DNA from: Ciona savignyi
Taxonomy: Eukaryota > Chordata > Ascidiacea > Phlebobranchia > Cionidae
Assembly (NCBI GenBank): GCA_000149265.1
Contig: CH003206.1
Location: forward strand, 1-64,000
DNA: 64,000 nt
Direction of reading: 5' to 3'
Below the pieces are notes generated by a model that had not been told where the DNA came from, ran no database searches, and saw nothing but the letters and a program-made list of their open reading frames with translations. Below are positions 47,760-58,474 of the stretch, in pieces. Position numbers and translations under genes: made by a program. The stretch's first letter is position 1, and each line of letters starts with the position of its first letter.

Positions 47760-50700
47760 ATGTTTAAAATCAAAATGGCTTCCCATTCAAATACATTTAA
47801 ACCGATGTATGGATCAAACGTGTCGGAAAACGTACAGTTCAAGCCGTGGTTAATTGAACAGATATCCAGTGGGAGGTATCCAGGCCTGGAATGGATTGAC
47901 GCCGAAAAACAAAGAGTTTTTAAACTTCCCTGGACCAAGAAGAATTACCCGGGATGGGAGGATCATCATAAGATATTTAAGGTTTAGTTTTAGTAAAATG
48001 AACTTTGCTTTTTGAAGTCAATATTAAAATTTTTGGGTTTATAAAAATATCATAAAATTTTTGGGTTTTTAAAGTTATTATAAAATTTTGGGTTTTTAAA
48101 ATAATCATAAAATTTTGGGTTTTTAAAATAATCATAAAATTTTGGGGTTTTTAAAGTCATCATAAAATTTTGGGTTTTTAAAAATATCATAAAATTTTTG
48201 TTTTTTTTAAAGTTATCATAAAGCTTTGGGTTTTTAAAGTTATCATAAAATTTTGGGTTTTTTTTAGTCATCATAAAAATGTTGCTTTTTTAAGGTGATT
48301 CTACAAATTTTGCCTTTAAAAAAATTTATCATAACAATTTTAGGATTTTAAAAAAGTCATTTTTTTAACGATCATAAAATGCTGACTTTGCAAAACCCAG
48401 GCGTGGGCGGAACACCGAGCGTTCGTTCGGAACCTGAAACCCCCGGAGCAACACGTCAGCCTCATGAAGAGTAACTTCCGAACGATCCTGCGGAAATGCA
48501 GGGATTTGGAAGAACAAACCAATCTCCACCAACTGGGACTACAGACCGGGAATTACAAAGTTTATAAAGTTCTTACTCCAATGGAAACTGGTAATTGAAA
48601 TATAGATTTTTGTAATATGCCATTTTTTGAAATCTTTTGTTTTTTTTACTGTTAATTTTAATTTAAAAACTATTTTTTTTGACTGTTAATTTTTAATGTG
48701 AAATATTTAATTCTATTTTGATATACCACCCAAAGCATCACATATTTTAGGCAAAATGTCAATGTTGGATAAAAATGGTTGTATGACCTAATGGTTAACA
48801 CGAGTACACGACCAATACCTACCTATACATATACCGATTTCTACTTGAAAACTGTATTATTGACAAACCTATCATATTTATTTTACCAAAATCGTTAAAC
48901 TGGAAAGTGATTGGATCACTGACCGGAGTCAGGTTATTGTAGTATTTTGTGTATAATTGAGACATTGCTGTAACAATACAATATATGGACAGGTCCATGG
49001 TAGCGCCGGGACCAGGAATATACGCTGTAGATGGCATTTTCTGCTATCCAGTTACCAGAGCTATCATGGTTGTGGGATATTGCGGCCAGGTCGTCCAGTA
49101 TTCTAGAAAAATCTTGATACTTGACTGTGTCAGTGCCAAAAATCCCTGCGAGAAACGCTTGTATGACGCACTAAGAATTTACTCTTGAGTCTTGCATATA
49201 AAAATCCTAATGCCAGATTGTTATAATACCTGTTATTATTGTTATAAGAAGATTTACTTGCATTACTTGCATGAGCTTCCACACTCATGCAAGTAAATAC
49301 TTACTCTCCCGAAATTTGATAATTGTTTTGCCCTGGTGATAACTGATAGATACACCATTTCTATTGTGTTGTTTATGTTCAACCTCACTGGGTTAACTAA
49401 CAATCTGTGACAACAGCTGCGAGGAAAGGTCGAGAGAAGATGGTGAAACAAGGGGAGGTTGAGCAAGAGGTTGAAGAATTTGGAGCCGATATCGTTGATG
49501 TGGAAATATTATCCGACGGTGATATGGCTGGATGGATTCCAGGTGAAAAGTTGTTTTATCGTGGTTTTAACTCGTTGAACATATTTTGTAGGATTAAAAT
49601 TACTGCAAGAATAACATAATATGCATTCGCGCCATTTGTATAATAAAAACGGCTGCAATAAACGCTATCTGTATAATAAAAATGGTCGCAATGATGGGGA
49701 TTTGTTTTTTATTCCCCTACGATAGTTGAATAGAAAACGATCGGGGGAAACGTTATTTAGTTTTTTATTTGCTAGAGTAAATTCATACTCGCATGGATTG
49801 TTGGCCTTAAAAGGAGATTGACAAATTTGGAAGATTCATATCAGAATAAGGCAACTGAAATTAAATGTCTCTCCCAAATCCCGGACATTAAAAATGCTCC
49901 GTAGCAGTAACCAAGTCATTTTGTCGCATTGTTAAAAAAAATTGTCTTTAGAACATTTTATCTAATGTGTTTATGTATTAACGTTGGGTGTTAATTTCAA
50001 GTCATGAAATTAATCATTACCTGAGGTTTTTCTGGCATGACAATATAGGACTTAATATCGAAAAATCTTTAATTTATTTTTCAAACTCTCCAGACGTTCA
50101 CACCATCCCAGCTGACTGGGGTTCGTTGAAGATCTCCACAGCGCTCCATATGGGGGTGATCCATAACCATCGGCTGGGGAGGAAGAAGGGGGGCTTCCCC
50201 TACACTGGAAACCGACAGCACTCCAAAGAAAAAGGCAATGGTGGGTTAATAGGTATGGTTTACTGGGGAAGGGGGGTTTCCCGGCATTAAAAATTAATCC
50301 CAATAGCCGTATGCTTGGCTAAAAGCCGTGGGGACAAAAATGTATAAAAATATTTTTGTTTTTAGCTTGAAAGTATATGTCATTTTGTACCATTTTAGTT
50401 ATTACTGGCCATACTGCAATATTGCCTTTTNNNNNNNNNNNNNNNNNNNNNNNNNNNNNNNNNNNNNNNNNNNNNNNNNNNNNNNNNNNNNNNNNNNNNN
50501 NNNNNNNNNNNNNNNNNNNNNNNNNNNNNNTCTATTGGGGTGTAAGATGCGATCTATAGTATGCCTTGGGCAATGGAAGTATTATTAATTATTGATTAAT
50601 GTTTTATTTAACAGGTCATGTTTCGAACCCATATTGGGCATGTCACCAAGACCGTTATTTGTATAGGAATTGATATATGTATAAAGGATAAAGAAGGACA

Positions 50701-53700
50701 CTCATTTCTTTATCAATACTAACAAGGATGCGCGATAAACGATAAACTAGGGATCTTCATGGCATGGCCTCGGTTGCCCTAACTATTCGTCTGCACAGTC
50801 ATACAAAAACAAAATAAATTGAACCATAAATCATGAAAAAATAGAAAAACCAAAATAAATTGAACCATAAACCATGAAAAAAATAGAAAAACAAAATAAA
50901 TTGAACCATAAACCATGAAAAAATAGAAAAAAACAAGTAAAATGAACCATAAACCATAAAAAAATAGAAAAACGAAATAATTTGAACCATAAACCATAAA
51001 AAAAATAGAAAAACCAAAATAAATTGAACCATAAACCATAAAAAAAATAGAAAAACAAAATAAATTGAACCATAAACCATGAAAAAATAGAAAAAAAACA
51101 AGTAAATTGAACCATAAACCATGAAAAAAATAGAAAAATAAATAAATTGAACCATAAACCACAAAGAAAAATTGAAAAAAAATAAATTGAACCATAAACC
51201 ACAAAGAAAAATTGAAAAAAAATAAATTGAACCATAAACCACAAAGAAAAATTGAAACAAAATAAATTGAACCATAAACCATGAAGAAAAATAGAAAAAA
51301 CAAAATAATTTGAACCATAAACCATGAAGAAAAATGGAAAAATAAATAAATTGAACCATAAACCATGAAGAAAAATAGAAAAATAAATAAATTAAACCAT
51401 AAACCATGAAGAAAAATAGAAAAATAAGTAAATTGAACCATAAACCATGAAAAAAATAGAAAAATAAATAAATTGAACCATAAACCATGAAAAAAAATAG
51501 AAAAAAAAACAAAGAAATAAATACAACCAACCGCAGGTGAAGTTCCAACGACCCCTCCTAGTGGAGGAAGAAACGAAGATCACGGATGTTGATTTCACTC
51601 CGAAAGAGGTCGTCTTCCTCCGAGGGGCCACCCTTACGCAAACCACAGCTAACGAGGAGGATTTTGATCCGAGATCATCCGAGCAACATCCGGAAGATGC
51701 AATGAACAACCACCAGGAGGAGCTAGACGCAAGGGAGATACAGAAGGAGGAAGAGGTGGCAGAAGAAGACGCCGATGGATTCAAGATGCTCCTGCACGCA
51801 GCCGAGCTTTCAGCAGGTTGATTTGTTTATTATCGAGCCTATTTTAGTACCTAAGATCGGTACGAAAATATTGAAAAGAACCGGCTTTGGTGGTTTGGGG
51901 GCATTGATTGAGACGATAGGATATTCATGTTTATCCCCTTTTGATAATCTGACGATTACCGCAGTCCTCCATACTTACTCTTGCTTTCACGGGTAAACAC
52001 TGTGGATGATCTTTTTCGTTGAAAAATAAAAATGTGGATTTGTTTATTTTCAACCCTATTTTCATACCCAAGATCCCTAGATGTTGGTGGTGTGGGTTAA
52101 AAGCATTGATTGAGACTTTGGGATAGAATATTCATGTTTATCCCCGTTCGAAAAATCATTTTTTCCTGCTCTTCGCGTCTATTACAGAGCACTTAGATAT
52201 TCTAAATTATTATTTCTTGAATAGTTTTAAAAAACTGATTCGAATAAGGACATCCCTATTTTAAACAACGAACACTGCAGTACAACCAACTAATATAATT
52301 ACGTCATGCCACAGGTCCGCAACGGGAAATCCCCCCGTCCAAAGACGAACCAAGTTCACCTGATATTCAACAAATTCTTGATATACTTAACATACCACGT
52401 AAGTGATCTCATTCGAATTTTGACATTCCTTTTAATGACGTCAGTTTGGAGAGATTGGGAGAATAATTGGTTGAACACCTCATATACAGCGTGTCACATG
52501 AATTATAAAAGCATAAATGACGGCAACGTTGTTAACACATCGTCTAAAAGTTTTATATTGCCTTCTTTTATGATAAACTTTTCAGTAAGTCTTATTTTAA
52601 ACGATGTATAGAATAGTGATGTTTATCCACGTGAGCATTATTACACGAGTAATCGTCAGATTACCTTGCGCTCACCATTAGGTTACCGGAGTTTTTGTGG
52701 TGTGTTGTGTATGATTCACACGTTACTTTAATTTGGTAGATTGCCCAAGGACACAACCATCTAACCCCAGCTAGTTTTAATCTAAAAAACCTGTTTAATT
52801 TAACGGGATACAACCATATTTTCCATCAGGATACAAATGATTTAAAACTTAAGGAACGGCTTAATCATATACAACACACTGCAATAGTTCTGGTTACCCG
52901 ACGATGGGCGCGAGGTATCTGACGATTGCCCGTGTGTTAACAGTTAACCCACTTGCAGTTTCCCATTCGCTGGCATTAACATAAATACCCTATACCCTTT
53001 AGAAATTTTAACCCAAACATTTGATTTTTCATTTCCTTCCCGATTTTCAGATGACGTGTTGAACCAATACTCGATCCAAGTAAGATACCAACAACACGAC
53101 GTCCTCGAGCAAGAATTGGCTCGAATGGACCTCGGGTATCGCGTTCATTACGGCGATCCCGACCAACAGGCTTACCTGGACTTGGTGGACGAACCACAAA
53201 GGAGCGAGCTGATAGTGGATTTCGAGCGCATAACCATCCGTCTTCCGGAAGTGAAATCGATCGGGAATCGAGGCCAGAACGGCTTCCAGAAAGTTCTGCA
53301 GAACGTCGACGCAGGTCTAGTGCTGACACACGATAATAACTCCAACCTCGTATGCAAGCGATTATGCGCGAGTCGTGTGTTTGCTATCTCTTCCTACGGG
53401 GCGAAACACAGTGATAAGGAACCCATCAAACTCGAGCGAGATTTGCCTGTTGTCCTTTTCAACTTGAACCTTTTCCTACTTGACTGGCTACAATGTCTCA
53501 AAAACCCCGACAACCGACCAGTCATCGACCACACAATGCATTTGAGCCTCGGAAAAAAGACTGAGACCAGGAAAGACAAAACTTTCATCGGAATTAAACT
53601 CGTCCCGAAAGTTTCGGAAACGTTGCTCTCTTTGCTGCCGTCTAGCGACTGCGAATCGTTGGATAATAACGCCAAATCGTTTGAGAGAATTTTGCAGCTG

Positions 53701-53733
53701 GTTAACACGGGGGAAAAAGTGTCTGTTGTGTAA
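47760..53733 (+). CDS. Interferon regulatory factor (IRF) family transcription factor
   Basis: Exons 47760-47981, 48401-48590, 49417-49542, 50094-50252, [one probably missing], 51537-51816, 52315-52398, 53051-53733. The first two encode the tryptophan-repeat DNA-binding domain: FKPWLIEQISSGRYPGLEW, KLPWTKKNYPGW, IFKAWAEHRAF, LMKSNFRTILRKCRDLEE, TGNYKVYKVLTP. The last exon is the C-terminal IRF association domain: QNVDAGLVLTHDNNSNLVC, KRLCASRVFAIS, FLLDWLQCLKNP, TFIGIKLVPKVSE. The acidic middle (EIQKEEEVAEEDADGF) may act in activation. IRFs act in the nucleus in innate immunity and development. The start may be ATG 47760 or 47775; the upstream frame is open to the acceptor at 47715. Exon 4 exits in phase 1 but the 51537 exon needs phase 0, so an exon may be lost in the N gap. 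Confidence 0.88.
48046..48295 (+). repeat. 27-29 bp minisatellite in IRF intron 1
   Basis: About nine units close to CATAAAATTTTGGG followed by TTTTTAAAATAAT. Confidence 0.85.
48777..48870 (+). repeat. Family B tRNA-like repeat, degenerate
   Basis: GTATGACCTAATGGTTAACA with an internal repeat of ACCTA, weak box B. Confidence 0.45.
48893..48972 (-). repeat. Family A fragment
   Basis: GGATCACTGACCGGAGTCAGG and TTGTGTATAATTGAGACATT; the longest conserved run is TGTGTATAATTGAGACATT. Confidence 0.45.
49263..49296. repeat. Short perfect hairpin
   Basis: TTACTTGCATGAG and its complement flank an 8 nt loop, in IRF intron 2. Confidence 0.6.
50431..50530. other. Assembly gap (100 N)
   Basis: Exactly 100 N, a common placeholder for a gap of unknown size. 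Lies inside the IRF gene. Confidence 1.
50613..50690 (-). repeat. Family B tRNA-like repeat, degenerate
   Basis: TTTCGAACCCATATTGGGCA and TTGATATATGTATAAAGG. Confidence 0.5.
50805..51515 (+). repeat. ~41 bp minisatellite in an IRF intron
   Basis: About 17 units of 38-43 bp close to AAATTGAACCATAAACCATG followed by AAAAAAATAGAAAAACAAAAT. Variants (CCACAAAGAAAAATTG, CCATGAAGAAAAATAG) occur in blocks. It ends 21 bp before the next exon. The open frames of up to 249 codons on the minus strand are a result of the stop-free repeat unit. Confidence 0.9.
51817..52150 (+). repeat. Duplicated block in an IRF intron, with family A tails
   Basis: Two similar ~120 bp segments (51817-51942, 52031-52150). 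Shared parts are GATTTGTTTATT, CCTATTTT, AAGATC, GCATTGATTGAGAC, then a family A tail on the minus strand (GGATATTCATGTTTATCCCC at about 51919). Confidence 0.65.
52618..52775 (-). repeat. Family A repeat
   Basis: ATGTTTATCCACGTGAGC, AATCGTCAGATTACCTTGCG, TTGTGTATGATTCACACG. Confidence 0.7.
52845..52995 (+). repeat. Family A 3' half
   Basis: ATACAACACACTGCAATAGT, ACCCGACGATGGGCGCGAGG, then a tail. Opposite in orientation to the previous copy; the last IRF acceptor (53049-53050) is 55 nt downstream. Confidence 0.7.
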
Positions 53734-54095
53734 CGCAATCTGTTAAATTATTGTCGAGTCATGATGTATCCCCACCTAATGCCTCACCCCCTTTCACAAT
53801 AATGTTTCAGAGGTTTCCCTGTATATAATCGTATTTGTACAAAACGGATCTGTCGTGCCATTTGTTATCCAGACCACGTAATACATATCGAAACCGGTTC
53901 CATGGGGTCATTTTCAGTTCAACTTAATTTGCGAAGCACTCAACCATTTATCAGCATCTCTAATGCTGGTTTGTCGACTTTGCTCTACATAACAAACAAA
54001 TACGTCATGAACAAATACGTCATTAGGTCAATAACCTAATGTTACCTCCATATGTAATCACAAGTTTGTAAATAAGCAATGGAATCCGGGTTATC

Positions 54096-54128
54096 TTGGG
54101 TTCAAATCCCAACCGAGACGGATTTTTT
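54096..54128 (+). other. tRNA 3'-half-like sequence with T6
   Basis: TTGGGTTCAAATCCCAA forms a perfect T-arm; the downstream CCGAGACGGA then TTTTTT looks like a tRNA 3' end and pol III terminator. No matching 5' half (GTCTCGG) is found upstream, so this is a fragment. Confidence 0.35.
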
Positions 54129-54225
54129 CTGCTACCATCACAATATTACCGCTTTCACTGTTAATTTTTTGCTTCTTTAAAAAAGCAATTAAAATAGCAA
54201 ACTAAAATATAGTCAAAGAAAATCG

Positions 54226-54231
54226 AATAAA
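54226..54231 (+). terminator. Candidate poly(A) signal of the IRF gene
   Basis: AATAAA about 490 nt after the stop; ATTAAA at about 54188 is an alternative. Confidence 0.35.
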
Positions 54232-55069
54232 CGGTAAAACGAAAGTCGTTGTATCATGTTATATATAAAAACAAATGAAAACAATTTACAAAAATGTAGT
54301 CCTACGGACGCGACTCTAAAACCCCAATACTGAACGAATTCACTGGTCGGGTGTATGATGTCGTATTCTGGGTTAATTTGTTGCAATTTATGGTTGTTAT
54401 GGTGCAGTGACATTCTTTGATTGTAATTGATTTCGGAAATTGACCCTGTGTTATGTTGATTCCACTAGTTTGCACAATGGCAAAGCAAAATGGTCCTGGA
54501 TTCCTCATAATATTAGCTTTAGATGATGTAATCCGGTTCCTTGTTTACAGTACCTGTTTGTACTCTTTCGTCGGTTTTATAATGACTTGTATTTTTACCT
54601 CAAATATTTGCCGCTTTCGAACGCTTCTTAGGTTAAAGTTGAATGAACTGATTACACGCTTTTATTTATTGTTTTATTAAGTCATATTTGGATGAAGATT
54701 TTTATTTTAGTTTATTACTTCTTAGTTACGTTATTAAAGAACATATCAAAGATTAATTAAAATAGAAAGCAAACATTATAAGTTAAAACACGTTTGCCGC
54801 ATACCAATAACATAACACAAGGAAAATAAACGTGGCCGTTATAAATTAAAAACGTTACATTATTTAAATGATTTAATTCTGTTTATCATGTCAAAACCAC
54901 AAAAGTTGTGCAGTAAAGCGCAACCTTAAATTACCTAACATAGAACATACCCGTTTATCCAGTTTGGTAGAACTTTAAAATGTTACTATTTATCAGAATG
55001 GTCTTTCCACAGTCGGATTAACGAATCTCATGCAATATGCCCGATCAAAAGTTTGTTTGGCCAACCGCT
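54232..55069. other. Unassigned intergenic region
   Basis: AT-rich; open frames here show no motif and overlap each other on both strands. Confidence 0.35.
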
Positions 55070-55225
55070 TGCTTACTATGCCATGTCCCTTGCGGACATC
55101 TCCTATTGAAACCAGTGGATTGATGGTTAAAGTGACCCAGTGGAAACTTTTCATTAATACACAACACACTGCATTAGTTTAACAGACGATGGACGTAAGG
55201 TGATCTGCCGATCGAATAAGATATA
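55070..55225 (+). repeat. Family A repeat, degenerate
   Basis: CTTGCGGACAT, AGTGGATTGATGG, TACACAACACACTGCATTAG. Confidence 0.5.
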
Positions 55226-55300
55226 CGATATTTATGTTTACTGTCTGTGAATGCAAAAATACAAGGGGCGTTATCACACAGGCAATCGTCAGATTACCAA
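55224..55300 (-). repeat. Family A tail part
   Basis: TTTATGTTTACTGTCTGTGA and CAGGCAATCGTCAGATTACC; tail-to-tail with the previous copy. Confidence 0.55.
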
Positions 55301-55559
55301 AGTGGTAAAAGTAAATTTTTTTAAAGTAAAAAGTCGAAACGGTCGTTCAAGTAAGGGATAATTGTGACGTACAACAAGGCACGAGTCATACCTTCCTGTT
55401 CGTTGTTCTTAAACAGTACAGGTTTGGCGAAAATGAGACTTAGTTTTGATAATCCTTGTTTCCAAAATGGATAAACAACCCCGATATCGTTGGACAAGTA
55501 AACTAGCCAACTTTTACAGCTGTGCGTTACTTTGGAACGCTAGTTTCCAACATTTTATG

Positions 55560-55715
55560 AACATCGCCTGAATCCAGCGGATTTATAGGTTCTTCCAAAT
55601 TGAAGGAACTTCTTTAATCATGCAGAACACACTGTAACAGCTCCGGTAACCCGACGGTGGACTTAAGGTGATCTGACGATTGTCCGTGTGTTAACTTACC
55701 TAATCTCACGGCTTT
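55560..55715 (+). repeat. Family A 3' two thirds
   Basis: ATCGCCTGAATCCAGCGG, GGTAACCCGACGGTGGAC, TCTGACGATTGTCCGTGTG. Confidence 0.65.
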
Positions 55716-57902
55716 GTACTAATAAGATAAATAGTTTGCGACACCCTGGCAAACCCGCAGACATTTTGCTATGGTGGTTACGTCACGCTGAAAACGCACT
55801 GAGACTTTGAATGACAATAAAAAAATGCGAAAACGCAATTTAATGTTCACGATAACTTATAATATCTACAAGCACTCAACGGAATAAACAGTAAAACGAA
55901 CCGAAGTATTACAATTTACAATATCTTACATCATCATTAATGCAAAGGGTTGTAAACCACTGTACACGCAACAAAGCGCTATAGAACTATTTGTTAAATC
56001 ACAAATGTAGTAATACTTGATTTGTTGTAAGCATAATCCATAATATAAACCATTAATACACGCACATACAGTACAATGTCATAACCAAGGTTTTGTTAAT
56101 CCATTATAATATATATTAACATACACACAGTTTTATTTCCCGCTATATTGGACACTTTTTGTGTTTTAATTTTGTTTTTGTACATTCTTTGCTTATGTCC
56201 GTGTCCAGTTTAGTAAATTATCTAATTATGAACTGCAAAGCGACGAATTTTTGAGCGGTACAAAACAACAACAGTATATATATATAGGAGATATTTAGAG
56301 CAAAAAAAAGGAAAAAAGGAACATTTAGATGACTTTACAGGAAAACCCCTGACCCTACCTATTTATATAGCTTCTACATATAAGTATACATTCCAGTGTT
56401 ACGAGGCATATTTGTCAATTCACTGTTATACCATTAAGTACTAATATATTAGTGTTGTATGGTTGTACTATCAATATTCAATTCGCCTTTTATTTATAGT
56501 GGGTGTTTTAAGTAAACAGGTGAAAATTTAATAATATTTATTTCACCTCACCATAATGGCGAATGCCATGAGCTGTATTTTTACAGTAAACAAATGGCCA
56601 TTCACTTTTGGGTAAGCTTAAAAAACGATTATTTGAATAACCCAGCAATCTGTTTCATGTCCAAAGTTAATGTGTTAAAAATCCTGAGCACTTTCTTTGC
56701 GCTGATTTTAAGGTGCATTTCTCCTAAATGAGGCTGGTTTGCAGGCGACAGCATAGGGAATAGTACAGCGGCATTTGCTGCTGCTGCTGTTTTAAACAGC
56801 ACATAGTACGAAACTGGGGAAGATTACACCATCTCTTAACCCTGTTGCTGGTTTTAATAGCACAGCGGCATTTATAACCGCTAGTCATCATAATTCTGTT
56901 TCTATCTACGACATGATACTTCGGTCATAATGGGCGCATATTCGCACATCGATTCATGAAAATCTCCACAGAATATAGGCGCAATATACAATTTCGATGT
57001 GAGACTATGTCTAAAAACTATAATGAAACCAGATCATATTATTTGCTGCTTTTTTATTGTTTTATTCAGAATTTGTCATTCAAAGTATTCGAATTGTAAT
57101 AACAACATAGGTGCAACGCATAATACAATCCAAACATAACAGCGTTTCAAAAATATTTGTTTTTCAGATAATCTAAAGGTCTCTATTATTCCCACGTTAA
57201 AACGACGCTCCTACATAATCTTTACTTGCCGGCGGTATTTCCCTTAAAAAGATGAGGTAACCACGTTAAACAAAGGTTTATTAAAGGTCTGGAAAAGGCT
57301 ACGCTAGGACACGAAATAAAGAGCGGCACTCAAAGAAAAAAGGCGTCAGCGTGTCACTATCACATATAACCGCCGATTAAAATATAGGTAGTGCTTATTG
57401 CCCGTGGTTAACAGTAAAGTACAGATTAAAGAGAATAGACATTAAGAGTTTTGTATCTTGTCGGGCAAAGCTTTGTTAGCGTAATTTGCCCGAGAACTTT
57501 TTAATACGGGAATATAGAACTCTGTAAAAATTCATTAATTTTATTTCCTACCCACATTTAAACGGCGTTGTGTTTAAAACTACTAGAATGCAAAAAAATT
57601 ACTAATCACTAACCCTTAACCGTAATGTCGTTGAGGGACAATTTTAACTAGATTTGCATTCACATATTCGTATGTCCGTTGTTTTTTCCGTCTTTTTAAT
57701 GTCCAATTTGATAAGGCGGGTAATGCGAGATTTTAGGACGTATATTTGAGGAGAAAGTATTAAGTCGTTATTTGTTGGAATTCAATTATCACAAATCATT
57801 GTTTTATTCGCAACTGCTTTTTATCATATAGGCTGCGAAGTGTAATTAAATCTATCCCAAATTTTAAATCAATTCAACCAACCTACTCATAATTTAGACT
57901 AG
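55716..57902. other. Unassigned 2.2 kb region
   Basis: No supported gene. Small features: (TA)7-like run at about 56274-56285, a GCTGCTGCTGCTG run at about 56779-56791, and GCGGCATTT twice (about 56770, 56866). Confidence 0.3.
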
Positions 57903-58121
57903 TCAACAGGTAATAGGTTTTGTTCTCGGGCAAAGCATTTAACGGACATTGCCTGAAACAACCGGATTAATGGGTTCTACCAAAGCTTAAGAAACGTACA
58001 AATCATGCACAATACATTGCAATAGCTTCGGTAACCCGACGGTGGGCGTGAGGTGATATGAAGATTGCCCGTACGATAACGACTTTTATGTTTTCCCTTT
58101 CATATGGAAAATCTGAATATT
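57903..58121 (+). repeat. Family A repeat, lacking box A end
   Basis: CGGGCAAAGCATTTAACGGA, ACCCGACGGTGGGCGTGAGG, tail GGAAAATCTGAATATTT. Confidence 0.65.
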
Positions 58122-58474
58122 TACGCAAACATATCACCAAAGACAAAGTCAAATATAATTGATTGCATTTTTACACATGCGTAGCCAACATGTGGTTTTA
58201 ACAGGAACTCTGTCAATACCGCTAAAATCCTTCTTAATATAGAGCTCCAATGAATAATACCTCAATATAAAAGATCTAAATAGAAACAAATTATAAAATT
58301 ATTTTAACACCAAATTAAAAAAATAAACAAATTTGTTAAGTTTATATATGTTATAGCAAACTAATGTTCACTTAAAATCTGTTCCAAATGGGGCATATCA
58401 TAAAATAAATGCAATATGCGGGTTGCGCTTGTACTAAGCTGTTTAACTTTGCAGCACGCTAGAGTTTTTTTGCA

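Noticed and set aside
48985..49188. 67-codon open frame in IRF intron 2
   Set aside because: Begins in repeat-like sequence, has no splice signals in phase with the IRF exons and no recognised motif.
50779..51548. Minus-strand open frames of 164-249 codons rich in Phe, Tyr and Val
   Set aside because: They are translations of a stop-free minisatellite; three frames are open at once and no splice or start context exists.
53394..53738. Minus-strand open frame under the IRF association domain
   Set aside because: Shadow of the well-supported plus-strand exon.
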